64,000 nucleotides of DNA from the NCBI RefSeq assembly GCF_014195505.1, contig NZ_JACIBV010000001.1:6014001-6078000 (forward strand), read 5' to 3'. Positions 40,820 to 49,095 of the stretch are shown here, piece by piece. The notes under the pieces were generated by a model, which searched no databases, was not told the origin of the DNA, and saw nothing but the letters and a program-made list of their open reading frames with translations. The DNA is from Nonomuraea dietziae. Its GTDB lineage: Bacteria > Actinomycetota > Actinomycetes > Streptosporangiales > Streptosporangiaceae. Every line of letters begins with the position of its first letter. Within the stretch, counting starts at the first letter, position 1. A program made the position numbers and the translations under genes.

Positions 40820-41584
40820 ATGGGCACCCCAAACAAGCTGGGCTTCCGACAGATCGCCGTGCAGATCCGGCAGGAGATCGTCGAAGGCGTCTACCCGACG
40901 GCTTCGGTGCTCCCACCTGAGCCGGTCCTTGCGGAGAAGTACGGTGCGTCTCGAAGCCTCGTCAACCGAGCCATGCAGGTACTCGCAGCAGAGGGCATGA
41001 TTCGCCCCAAGCAAGGGAGAGGAACGATCGTGACCTACATCCCGCCGATGCTCCACTCCGCAGCCCGTTACTCGCGGGCGGCGCGCGAAAGCGGTCAGGC
41101 GCGCGGCGCGTTCGATGCGGAGGTGCGCGAACTCGGCCTCGAACCGCAGCACGAGATCACGGTGGAGCGCGCCACGCCTCCGGATGACGTGGCCGATGCC
41201 CTCGGCCTACCGCGCGGAGAGGAGAACGCCCTCGTACGGCGTCGCCGACTCTTGGCGTCCGGCATTCCGGTACGGCTCAACGCCTCATGGTTCCCGCACT
41301 CGATCGCGGACGGCACCGACCTTGAAGCCGATGGGCCGAACATCCAGGGCGGCGTCAAGACAGCCCTGGCCGAACTCGGCTACGCCCAGACCGAAGCGAG
41401 CGAGCGCATCATCGTGCGCCCGCCCACCGACGAAGAAGCCGACGCCCTGGAGATCAGCCCCGAGCGCACGGTTCTCGACATCTTCCATGTCGGCAGGACC
41501 CAGAGCGGGCAGGCTGTCGAGGTGACCACCACGGTCACGCCCGCGCACTACCTCGTGATTGAGCACACCTTCCCGCTCACCTGA
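40820..41584 (+). CDS. GntR/HutC-type repressor (KorSA-like)
   Basis: 254 aa from ATG 40820 with GAGGGAG. FRQIAVQIRQEIVEGVYPTASVLPPEPVLAEKYGASRSLVNRAMQVLAAEGMIRPKQGRGTIV is the GntR winged helix, and the rest is a UTRA effector domain (GLPRGEENALVRRRRLLASGIPVRLNASWFP). KorSA of pSAM2 is of this class and silences replication and transfer genes. The palindromes just upstream are its probable operators. A small-molecule ligand is likely because the UTRA domain is complete. Confidence 0.9.
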   Translation: MGTPNKLGFRQIAVQIRQEIVEGVYPTASVLPPEPVLAEKYGASRSLVNRAMQVLAAEGMIRPKQGRGTIVTYIPPMLHSAARYSRAARESGQARGAFDAEVRELGLEPQHEITVERATPPDDVADALGLPRGEENALVRRRRLLASGIPVRLNASWFPHSIADGTDLEADGPNIQGGVKTALAELGYAQTEASERIIVRPPTDEEADALEISPERTVLDIFHVGRTQSGQAVEVTTTVTPAHYLVIEHTFPLT

Positions 41585-41623
41585 CGCACGGCCAGCCAGC
41601 TATCACCTGAAGGGGATGACGCG

Positions 41624-42715
41624 ATGACAGCTACAACCCTGCCGATCCGCGCCAAGGCGCTGGAGCTTGCCGACGCCGGCCAACTGCCCGCGTACGTGTA
41701 CGACCTTGCCGACCTTGACGCCCACATGGCGGCCGTCCGGGCCGCCATGGGCGACGTCGAGGTGTATTACGCCGTCAAGGCCAACCCTGACCCCAACCTC
41801 ATGCGGGTCATCGCGCCCTACGTAGACGGCTTCGAGATCGCGTCCGGGGGAGAGCTGGCGCACGTGCGCGAGCACTTCCCCGACTCGCGCATCGCACTCG
41901 GCGGCCCCGGCAAGACCGATGCCGAACTGTTCGCGGACGTCTACCGGCTCCACATCGAGAGCCCCAGCGAAATCCGGCGCCTGTTCGCGGCGGGCCGGTC
42001 TGCTGACGTGCTGCTTCGCGTCAATCTCGACATCCCCATCAAGGGCGCGTCGCTGGCAATGGGGGGTGGCGCGACGCCCTTCGGGATGGACCCCGACGGC
42101 GTGGTCGAGTGCCTGGAGATGCTGGCAGGTCAGGACGCTGTACGGCTTCGCGGCATCCATGCACACCTGGCCAGCGGCTTGGACGCTCCTACGATGTTGG
42201 AGCTGGCCGACGCCATTCTCGACTACGCCCGTGGTCTTGGCGTCACGGAGATCAACATCGGCGGCGGCATGGCCGTCTCCTACTCCGACCCCGAATCCCG
42301 CTTCGACTGGCAGACGTACGGCGCGGGCCTGGCAGCGCTTCGACGTTCCGGCGAGACCTTTCGTATCGAGCCGGGCCGATCGATCTCGGTCTATTGCGGG
42401 CGGTATGTCACCCGAGTGCTGGACGTCAAGCGCGTCCACGGTGAGCTGTTCGCGGTGGTCGCAGGAGGGACTCACCACATCAGGACGCCCGCAACCAAGG
42501 GGCACAGCCAGCCCATGGTCATCGACGAGCCAGGAGAGCCGACCACCATCGTTGGCCAACTCTGCACACCGAAGGACACCATGGCGCGGCACGTCCCAGT
42601 GAGCCTGAAGGCGGGAGGTGTGGTGGAGTTCCTCATGGCAGGTGCGTACGCCTGGAATATCTCTCATCATGACTTCCTGATGCACCCGAAGCCTACGTTC
42701 CACTACATCGGCTGA
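41624..42715 (+). CDS. Fold-type III PLP-dependent decarboxylase (ornithine/diaminopimelate type)
   Basis: 363 aa. Lys52 in VYYAVKANPDPNLMR is the PLP Schiff-base lysine; GFEIASGGELAHVRE, INIGGGMAVSY (phosphate loop) and RIEPGRSISVYCGRYV follow in order; VGQLCTPKDT holds the catalytic Cys from the partner subunit. So it should decarboxylate a basic or related amino acid; the exact substrate is unclear. It is 39 nt behind the repressor gene and ends in a strong terminator, so it belongs to the repressor transcript. An unusual cargo for an AICE. Confidence 0.85.
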   Translation: MTATTLPIRAKALELADAGQLPAYVYDLADLDAHMAAVRAAMGDVEVYYAVKANPDPNLMRVIAPYVDGFEIASGGELAHVREHFPDSRIALGGPGKTDAELFADVYRLHIESPSEIRRLFAAGRSADVLLRVNLDIPIKGASLAMGGGATPFGMDPDGVVECLEMLAGQDAVRLRGIHAHLASGLDAPTMLELADAILDYARGLGVTEINIGGGMAVSYSDPESRFDWQTYGAGLAALRRSGETFRIEPGRSISVYCGRYVTRVLDVKRVHGELFAVVAGGTHHIRTPATKGHSQPMVIDEPGEPTTIVGQLCTPKDTMARHVPVSLKAGGVVEFLMAGAYAWNISHHDFLMHPKPTFHYIG

Positions 42716-42723
42716 CGGGCATC

Positions 42724-42761
42724 GTGAGGCGGCTCGGAGGATTATTTCCGAGCCGCCTCAC
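42724..42761 (+). terminator. Terminator after PLP decarboxylase
   Basis: Perfect 15-bp arms GTGAGGCGGCTCGGA and TCCGAGCCGCCTCAC with an 8-nt loop, 9 nt after the stop. Followed by ATTGTG, no long U tract. Confidence 0.8.
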
Positions 42762-42959
42762 ATTGTGCGGAACGGTGTCCCTCTGTGCGACTCCCTCAGA
42801 AGGGAAGGTCATCAGGGAAGGAGCTTTCGGAGGGGCGCGCCGCACTAGGAAGTGGAAGGTTCGTAAGCATAAAGAGATCAAGAATATCGTTACGATCCAT
42901 AAAGAGAATCTGACTCCTCTTGGAAGGGTCGGTCGCCGTCCAGAGTTCCTTGACGAGCG

Positions 42960-44390
42960 TTAGTTGGACTTCCCTCCGGTAGGCATCAATTTGTCGATGA
43001 CTGCGCTAATCCTCTCGGTTGCCTGAACACCTCCAGTCAGCAGTGAGAGTGCTGCTGAAACCAGCAAGGCTACGCGTACGCTTTGGCTGGCTTCAGGTGC
43101 GTCGCTAAAAATCGGCAGGAATGGAAGCCCGAAGCCAGCTCCGGTTAGAACTGTGGCAGGCCATAGGCGGTCCAATATCTTTCGCCACCTGCCCGGTGGC
43201 TCCATATTGGGTGCTGAGGCGGTAAGCTTTTCTAGGTCCCCTTCGGCCCATGCGGCAAGACCTGATGTAAGGGATTCTGATATGGCTCGAAAATCCTTTG
43301 GCGTTTGCGCGTGAATAAGTCGAGGCTTGTATGAGCGAATCACGGTGGCGAGTTTGAGTCCGAGAATGTAAGCCTCTTGTCGGGTTAATGCATCCCAGCG
43401 AGGGGCTCGCGGTAGGGCAAATTTCTCGGCCGCGCGTGCGGCGCGCTCCAACTCTGCAATCAGAAGGCGAATATTTGAGTTATTAGCCCATGGTTTGAAA
43501 GTGATGGGCACTCGTTCGGATTTGACCGATTGCTGCTGATTGGATCCTTGTTGGGGCTTGGCGTCTGGAACGGAGCGTCGATCCTTTCGCTTTTCCTCAT
43601 CATGATTCTCGATGTCATGCATGGTTACCGCGTGACACCAGTAAGTCCAAAATGTTACGGCAAGTAGTCTGAGCATAACTGAATCTAGGCGGCTGGTATT
43701 CCGATAGCGCATCAGTGGAATGGCGTAGCGGACTGCATGAAAAAGGCTCGTTATCAAGGAAATTGATATTAGGTATGGTGCTACTATGACTGCCCCAATG
43801 GCCGCTGTTGTCATCTGGGATGCTACTTCTGGCCAAAGCGCCGCGGAGCCAATCATCGCGATGGCGAATAAGTATCCGAGCGTAAGGGCAAGTTGTCCAT
43901 CATGTCGCGTCCACTTCGAAGTAAGGTCGAGGGAGAGCTCATCCAGATCGACTGATCGCGTAAATGGAAGGGCGAATATAAAGAGAGTAGTTAGTGCGGC
44001 GATAAAGGATGCTATAACTATCAATAGCGCCCTTGCGTTTGATGTTGGCTGAAGCTCATGGACTAGAACGGACAACCCTAGCCCCAGAAAGGGAATGCTT
44101 AGAAACGCTGTGGCAGCCAGTCCCCAAATCCAGCGGGGTGATATTATCCAATAGACTGCCTGTCGGGCTCCAGCTGCAACCGCCTTTCGTCGCAATGAAA
44201 GGCGAAGCGATGGGTCAATATTGGGTAAGCCCTCTATGTAGCGCGCGATTTGCTTTTGCTTCATTGAAGCGATCCGGTGTGCTCGCTCTATTCTCGCACG
44301 TTTAGTTATCCGCATGGCTAGGAGGAACTTATGGAGGACAACTCCCCAGGCGATACTGTGCAGAGCTTGTCTGAGTTGCGAAAACAGCAC
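42960..44390 (-). CDS. Large multi-span membrane protein, AT-rich cargo
   Basis: 476 aa from a GTG; the ATG at 44315 is an alternative and neither has a good Shine-Dalgarno. Four or five helices in the first half (WIWGLAATAFLSIPFLGLGLSVLV, ALLIVIASFIAALTTLFIFALPF, LALTLGYLFAIAMIGSAALWP, TAAIGAVIVAPYLISISLITSLFHAV), a cytosolic region of about 170 residues with helices (LIAELERAARAAEKFAL), and two C-terminal helices. Base composition and codon use are visibly AT-richer than its neighbours, so it was recently acquired. No family recognised; a defence or host-interaction role is only a guess. Confidence 0.7.
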   Translation of the reverse strand: MLFSQLRQALHSIAWGVVLHKFLLAMRITKRARIERAHRIASMKQKQIARYIEGLPNIDPSLRLSLRRKAVAAGARQAVYWIISPRWIWGLAATAFLSIPFLGLGLSVLVHELQPTSNARALLIVIASFIAALTTLFIFALPFTRSVDLDELSLDLTSKWTRHDGQLALTLGYLFAIAMIGSAALWPEVASQMTTAAIGAVIVAPYLISISLITSLFHAVRYAIPLMRYRNTSRLDSVMLRLLAVTFWTYWCHAVTMHDIENHDEEKRKDRRSVPDAKPQQGSNQQQSVKSERVPITFKPWANNSNIRLLIAELERAARAAEKFALPRAPRWDALTRQEAYILGLKLATVIRSYKPRLIHAQTPKDFRAISESLTSGLAAWAEGDLEKLTASAPNMEPPGRWRKILDRLWPATVLTGAGFGLPFLPIFSDAPEASQSVRVALLVSAALSLLTGGVQATERISAVIDKLMPTGGKSN

Positions 44391-44587
44391 TAGTCCAGTG
44401 TGGCCCTACTTGGCCAGCTGTGCACCTAAGTTGGGCTTAGAGGTTCGCTTCGCTTACTGGCCGGGCTTGGACGTCTATGCGCTGGTCCGGGATAGCGCGG
44501 GATGAGCTGCAATCCCCGCGACTGCGGGCCGGCCGTCGTACGCCCGAGTCCAACATCATTTTGGCGGGGAGGATGCAGCCTCGGGTT

Positions 44588-44700
44588 CACGGTGTCACTG
44601 GTGTCCCCCGTGTCCCCGAACCGCATTTGAGCTGGGAGAACGCACGAAATCTTGAGGGACACTTCCGGCGACGCGCTGTCCCTCGTGTCCCTCGCCGGAT
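44588..44700 (+). pseudogene. Relic of a RepA-like C-terminus, opposite strand
   Basis: Reads GVTGVPRVPEPHLSWENARN and EGHFRRRAVPRVPRRM, clearly related to the tail of the RepA-like ATPase at 28546-28690 (PGVPRVPEPHLTSANATDHEGH). About 37 residues remain, in the plus-strand frame, without the ATPase domain. It is a trace of another AICE replication module. Confidence 0.65.
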
Positions 44701-44962
44701 GCGGCGCGCTGAGAGCCTTTCTGGCAAGAGCAACTTTGGAGTGATGTATAGACGTCAGGACGTCACTATTTGCGGCTCTCCGTGGCACCCAGGGGCTTGC
44801 TCGGTGGCGTTGATCGCATGCGACTGGGCACGAGGGCGAATGAGGTGCTTCGCACGCCTCTTGATCGCGCTTCGCGCAGTAGGGGCTGAAACACTCTCAG
44901 ATCCCGCCGCGCGCCCAGGCTCCAGACTGTTGCAGCGCCCTTCTCGTGCGAAGCACCACTAG

Positions 44963-45985
44963 GGCGTGTTTCATAAACCGCGGAGCCACTCGTTGATCGC
45001 AGCGATGGTGAGTGTGGCCTCGAAGCGGACAGCGAGCTTGTCGTACCGCGTAGCCATGGCACGGTTCTGTTTAAGCTGGTTGATGCCACATTCCACGGCA
45101 TGACGCCGACGGTAGAGGGTGGCGTCGAAGGCTGGAGGCCGCCCGCCCTTGGAACCCTTCGCGCGCCGGTGAGCGTCCTGGTCGGCCTTACTCGGGATGC
45201 ATGCCTTGATCCCACGCCGGCGCAAATGATCGCGGTTGGCCTTGCTGGTGTAGGCCTTGTCGGCCAGGACCCGATCGGGACGAGTCCGGGGCCGGCCACC
45301 ACCAAGACGGCTGATGCGGATCTTGTTCAGCACTGGGATGAACTGCGGGCTGTCACCCCGCTGACCGGCCGTCACCAGCAGGGCCAGGGGTTTGCGGCCC
45401 TGCTCGCAGACCAGGTGTGTCTTGGTGGTCAGCCCACCGCGTGAACGGCCCAACGCATGACCGTCCGGTTCGCTGTGCACCCCACCAGGCGGTTCCTTCT
45501 GCAGGTGACCGTCCCGGCGTGCCCCAGCGGCATGCTGGTGGGCCCGGCTGATCGTGGAGTCCACACTCGCCGTCCAGCCGATCTTCCCGGCGGCGTCCGC
45601 GTGCGCCTGCAACGCTGCCAGGATCTTCGCCCAGGTGCCATCACGCTGCCAGCGGCGGAACCGGCCATACACCGTTGACCAGGGCGCATAAAGCTCAGGG
45701 ACGTCCCGCCACGGCGCGCCGGTCCGAATCCGCCAGCGGATCCCGTCGATCAACTGCCGCCTGCTCCATTTCGGCGGACGACCGCGGCCCGAAGGGGCGG
45801 GTAACAGCGGTTCCAGCGCTGCCCATTGCCCGTCGGTCAGGTCGTGCCGCCTCGTCACCGCTACGCTGGCCACGAGGTCTCCGGTACTTGGCTCTTCTTG
45901 GTCGTTGAACCAACTACCGGAGGCCTCGTCGTTTATCGATGACCGCCACGCCGCAAGCCCTCAAAGACCCTTTTGGAAACACGGC
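44963..45985. mobile_element. IS5-family insertion sequence
   Basis: 1023 bp flanked by a direct CTAG at 44959-44962 and 45986-45989. Terminal inverted repeats: GGCGTGTTTCATAAA on the left and GCCGTGTTTCCAAAA (complement) on the right, 12 of 15 matching. One complete transposase gene inside. It lies in the cargo end of the AICE. Confidence 0.85.
44971..45873 (-). CDS. IS5-family transposase
   Basis: 300 aa from a GTG, single ORF. N-terminal domain TDGQWAALEPLLPAPSGRGRPPKWSRRQLIDGIRWRIRTGAPWRDVPELYAPWSTVYGRFRRW is the DUF4096-type DNA-binding part. DDE residues: Asp in ASVDSTISRAH, Asp in VLADKAYTSK, Glu in HAVECGINQLKQNRAMATRYDK. All conserved blocks are present, so the enzyme is probably active. 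Confidence 0.93.
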   Translation of the reverse strand: MASVAVTRRHDLTDGQWAALEPLLPAPSGRGRPPKWSRRQLIDGIRWRIRTGAPWRDVPELYAPWSTVYGRFRRWQRDGTWAKILAALQAHADAAGKIGWTASVDSTISRAHQHAAGARRDGHLQKEPPGGVHSEPDGHALGRSRGGLTTKTHLVCEQGRKPLALLVTAGQRGDSPQFIPVLNKIRISRLGGGRPRTRPDRVLADKAYTSKANRDHLRRRGIKACIPSKADQDAHRRAKGSKGGRPPAFDATLYRRRHAVECGINQLKQNRAMATRYDKLAVRFEATLTIAAINEWLRGL

Positions 45986-46025
45986 CTAGGGTCGCGCGAA
46001 GCGCCGCTTTGCCCTTCCTTCGGAA

Positions 46026-46241
46026 TCATTCGCTGGCGTCGTACTCCTGACATGTCGCGCACGGGGTCCGAGTGTTCTGGCAGAGGTCCAACGCATGGAC
46101 CAGCTCACCTGCGAATTCGTGTGCGCTGATGTGCCCGTTGATGCGCCCGGTGTCGGGGTCGAAGGTGGCGAGTGTGAAGCTCTCGCGGTTGACCACGGCG
46201 GTGCTGCGAAGTACGGCAAAGATCGCGCTCTCGGGGGTCAT
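46026..46241 (-). CDS. Small hypothetical protein at AICE right end
   Basis: 71 aa from ATG 46241. ESFTLATFDPDTGRINGHISAHEFAGELVHALDLC followed by PCATCQEYDASE. Compact soluble domain with a CxxC. The last gene before attR; no family recognised. Confidence 0.5.
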   Translation of the reverse strand: MTPESAIFAVLRSTAVVNRESFTLATFDPDTGRINGHISAHEFAGELVHALDLCQNTRTPCATCQEYDASE

Positions 46242-46391
46242 GGCGTGAAGTATCCAGCATCGATGCTGAGGGCGAGTGGTGACGAACCGCGTGACAACCG
46301 TCAATGTTGATCACAGACGCTGATGGACGTTGGCGGACGGTTGAACGCTGGTCGTGCGGCCCGCCACGTGCTTCGTACGCGCGTTCTTGTT

Positions 46392-46437
46392 GCCTGAAAA
46401 GCGGAAGGTCGGCAGTTCGACCCTGCCCCTGACCACC
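46392..46437. repeat. attR of the tRNA-Phe element
   Basis: 46 nt identical to 27030-27075. Contains only the 3' half of tRNA-Phe, so no functional tRNA here. Confidence 0.92.
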
Positions 46438-46456
46438 TTCTTTCAGCAACAAGGAA

Positions 46457-46488
46457 GCCCCGAAGCGATAACGCTCCGGGGCGTTTTT
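46457..46488 (+). terminator. Chromosomal tRNA-Phe terminator displaced by the AICE
   Basis: GCCCCGAAGCG-ATAA-CGCTCCGGGGC (one mismatch) followed by GTTTTT: an intrinsic terminator 20 nt past attR. Before integration it stood just after tRNA-Phe. Confidence 0.8.
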
Positions 46489-47010
46489 GTGTCCGGGACG
46501 GCAACGCCTGACGGACGGTCGCTCACCGGGAACGACAAGGGCGAATCGGAGCCATCAGGCCCGCGATGTGTCTCATGGTCCGGAAGGCGGTCGGGATGGG
46601 CGCGCCGTCGCCGTCCGAGTTGGGTGGACCGAGAACGCCTCTCAGGATGTCCATCGCGGTGGTCGTGTCCGAGATCACTCAAGGAAGGCGGCGACGGATG
46701 CCCGTGGGGCGAGGGGGCCTGGCTCCATCGCCATAGATCTCATCGGCCGACGTCCGTTCTGGAACGTGAGGGTGACGACAACGGTCACGACGACGTCAGC
46801 CATCGCGGGCATATGGTGGCAGCCGCCCACACGCCCCCGGAGGCTGGAGGCGTCTCGCAAGGTTGGGGCGTGGCAGCGTCTTGGGTGGTCCGGGCGGGCA
46901 CATGCGGCTTATGTGTAATTTGGGGCCATTTCTTGATCGCTTGTACAGACAGTCTGATCGTCACGCTGATACGTTTTTTTCTGTCTGTTTGATTCGTTCT
47001 GGGGGCCAGC
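46489..47010. other. Intergenic region upstream of kinase gene
   Basis: 522 nt with no gene I can support on either strand. An AT-rich stretch with a run of seven T near 46975 precedes the kinase GTG and probably includes its promoter. Confidence 0.4.
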
Positions 47011-48318
47011 GTGAACCAGCCATTAGTGGAGGACGATCCTCGAAGGCTGGGTCCGTATGACATCGTGGCTCGCCTCGGGCAGGGCGGGCAGGGCGTCGTC
47101 TACCTGGGGCGGACGGAGTCCGGCGAGCAGGTCGCCGTCAAGCTTCTGCATCCTGGCCTGCTGACCGACTCTGACGCGAGGAGCAGGTTCCTTCGCGAGG
47201 TGGAGATCGCCCGGCGCGTGGCCAGGTTCTCCACCGCCCCCGTGCTGAACGCCGACCTCGCCGGCCAGCGGCCGTACATCGTCAGCGAGTACGTGCCGGG
47301 GCCCTCGCTGCACGCCCTCGTCACCACGGAGGGGCCGCGGCGCGGCGCCGCGCTCGACCGGCTGGCGGTCAGCACCGCCACCGCGCTGGCCGCCATCCAC
47401 CGTGCCGGGGTCCTGCACCGGGACTTCAAACCCGCCAACATCCTGATGGGGCCGGAGGGTCCCGTCGTGATCGACTTCGGCATCGCCCGCGCTCTGGACG
47501 CGCCGGGCACCGCCTCGACCGGATCGCTGATGGGGACGCCGTCGTACCTCGCGCCGGAGCACATCGCCGGGGCGACGGCGACGGAGGCGGCCGACATCTT
47601 CGCCTGGGGCGTGACCATGGTGTTCGCCGCCTCGGGCCAGCCCCCGTTCGGCGCGGACTCCACCCCGGCGGTGATCCACCGCATCCTCCACAAGAAGCCG
47701 GAGATATCCGGGCTGGACGGAACGCTGCTCGAACTCGTCACCGCCAGCCTTTCCAAGGATCCGGCCAAGCGGCCGAGCGCCGATGCTCTGGCCGCCAGGT
47801 TGACCTCGCACCACGTGCGGCCCGCGGGGCGCGGGCGCCGCCGTACGGTGATCCTGGCGGTCGCCGCCTGCGCGGCGGCGGCGCTGGTCGTCGCGGGTGG
47901 TCTGCTGATGAACGTGGGCGGGCACCCGGTGGGGTCACCCGCGAAGGGGACTTCGACGTTTCAGCCGACGGTGTCGCCCACCACGTCTCTCACCGCCGTG
48001 CCGTCACAGACCAAAAAGGCGGTACGGCTGACGACACCCCCGGCGTCCAGGCAGACGGTACCCAAGCAGGCGATACCCAAGGCGACGCCCAGCCGCAGGA
48101 CGTCGGTGCCGACCGCCAAGCAGACCCGCACCGAGAGCCTCGCGAACACGCCGACAGGCGACGATTCCCGGAAGGGCTCGACTCCCGACCCGACCTCGGG
48201 GACCACCCCGGAACCAGCCCCCGAGACCACCACTGCTCCGGCCCCTACGTTTGTCTCACCCCCTCCGTATTGGACTCCACCCGAGAATCCCTACACCTGC
48301 ATTCCCTCGATGTGCTGA
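47011..48318 (+). CDS. Membrane-anchored Ser/Thr protein kinase (PknB-like)
   Basis: 435 aa from a GTG. Kinase domain about 14-270: glycine loop RLGQGGQGVVYLG, Lys in VAVKLLH, catalytic HRDFKPANIL, DFG in VIDFGIAR and GTPSYLAPEH activation segment. Then one helix (TVILAVAACAAAALVVAGGLLM) and an extracellular Thr/Pro/Ser-rich tail of about 130 residues ending CIPSMC; no PASTA domain. Typical actinobacterial Hanks kinase. The phosphorylated partner is unknown. Confidence 0.93.
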   Translation: MNQPLVEDDPRRLGPYDIVARLGQGGQGVVYLGRTESGEQVAVKLLHPGLLTDSDARSRFLREVEIARRVARFSTAPVLNADLAGQRPYIVSEYVPGPSLHALVTTEGPRRGAALDRLAVSTATALAAIHRAGVLHRDFKPANILMGPEGPVVIDFGIARALDAPGTASTGSLMGTPSYLAPEHIAGATATEAADIFAWGVTMVFAASGQPPFGADSTPAVIHRILHKKPEISGLDGTLLELVTASLSKDPAKRPSADALAARLTSHHVRPAGRGRRRTVILAVAACAAAALVVAGGLLMNVGGHPVGSPAKGTSTFQPTVSPTTSLTAVPSQTKKAVRLTTPPASRQTVPKQAIPKATPSRRTSVPTAKQTRTESLANTPTGDDSRKGSTPDPTSGTTPEPAPETTTAPAPTFVSPPPYWTPPENPYTCIPSMC

Positions 48319-48437
48319 CACCGCCTGGCTATAGGGACTGGTCCTCGGTGAACAGTGCGCCCTTCTCGCGGGCCCAGCTGAGCAGATGGCGAAGCCGTGG
48401 ATCGGGTACCTGGTCTGGGGTGGTCTAATCTCTCTGG

Positions 48438-48980
48438 ATGACGGAGACATCTGAACATCTGGCCCTTCCCGCTGCCCTGGCCGACGTCGCCAAGGTCGGC
48501 TTCGAGTGGGAGTGGGACGAAGAAGCCGACGAAGCCCGTGGTTGTGATTTCGAGCTGTACGAACGGTTCGAGGCGCCGGAGAGGACCGCGCGGTGGTTTC
48601 GCCTGTGGACCGGTAACGAAGAGGTCGACGGCAGCGAATTCCGCTTCTTCGGCGCTACCGGGGCAGGCGACTACGCCGGCTTCTGGCTGGTTCGTCCTGG
48701 TGTGTCAGTCACCGAGCAGCCTGTCGTCTATCTCGGTTCCGAGGGTGAATGCGGCGTGATAGCTCGCGATCTCGGTGATCTGCTCCGGTTGTTCGCGGAC
48801 GGCTTCGGCCCGGCAGAGGCATTCGCCGACCCAGATCGTGAGACGCAGCCGAACGAGGCATTCCAGGCGATCGCGGAGCGATACGCGCCGGGGAGAGGCG
48901 GTTCCGCGGCGGGGATCGTGGCGGGGGCGCGAGAGGAGTTCCCTGGCTTCTCGGAGTTCATCGACGCGATGTGCCGCTGA
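48438..48980 (+). CDS. SUKH/SMI1-KNR4-like protein
   Basis: 180 aa. GFEWEWDEEADEARGCDFELYERFEAPERTARWFRLWTGN, then FRFFGATGAGDYAGFWLVRPG and VYLGSEGECGVIARDLGDLLRLFADG, follow the SUKH pattern, whose members are often immunity proteins against polymorphic toxins. No toxin gene is adjacent. Start ATG at 48438. Family call moderate. Confidence 0.65.
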   Translation: MTETSEHLALPAALADVAKVGFEWEWDEEADEARGCDFELYERFEAPERTARWFRLWTGNEEVDGSEFRFFGATGAGDYAGFWLVRPGVSVTEQPVVYLGSEGECGVIARDLGDLLRLFADGFGPAEAFADPDRETQPNEAFQAIAERYAPGRGGSAAGIVAGAREEFPGFSEFIDAMCR

Positions 48981-49095
48981 GTGAAGGAGCGAGGGATGAG
49001 CCGCGTAGAACTCACCCGCCGCGCCGGGATCCGGGGAAACCTCCGCTGAATCTCCACGAGAGCATTACTCGGTCGCACTACGATCAAGCCTCATT

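Larger units (their letters stand above)
27030..46437. mobile_element. AICE (actinomycete integrative and conjugative element) in tRNA-Phe
   Basis: 19.4 kb between two identical 46-bp repeats. It holds int and xis beside attL, a RepA-like ATPase and Prim-Pol replication pair, an FtsK/TraB transfer ATPase, an Spd-like membrane protein, RRQRL and WhiB-like small proteins, and a GntR/KorSA-type repressor: the pSAM2-like complement. Cargo: PP-loop ATPase, DUF5131, PLP decarboxylase, a large membrane protein and an IS5-family insertion. Core genes look intact except for one small HTH gene with a frameshift. Confidence 0.92.

Noticed and set aside
46381..46437. Second tRNA-Phe gene at the AICE right end
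   Set aside because: Only the 3' half is present; the 5' half and D-arm are missing, so it is an att site.
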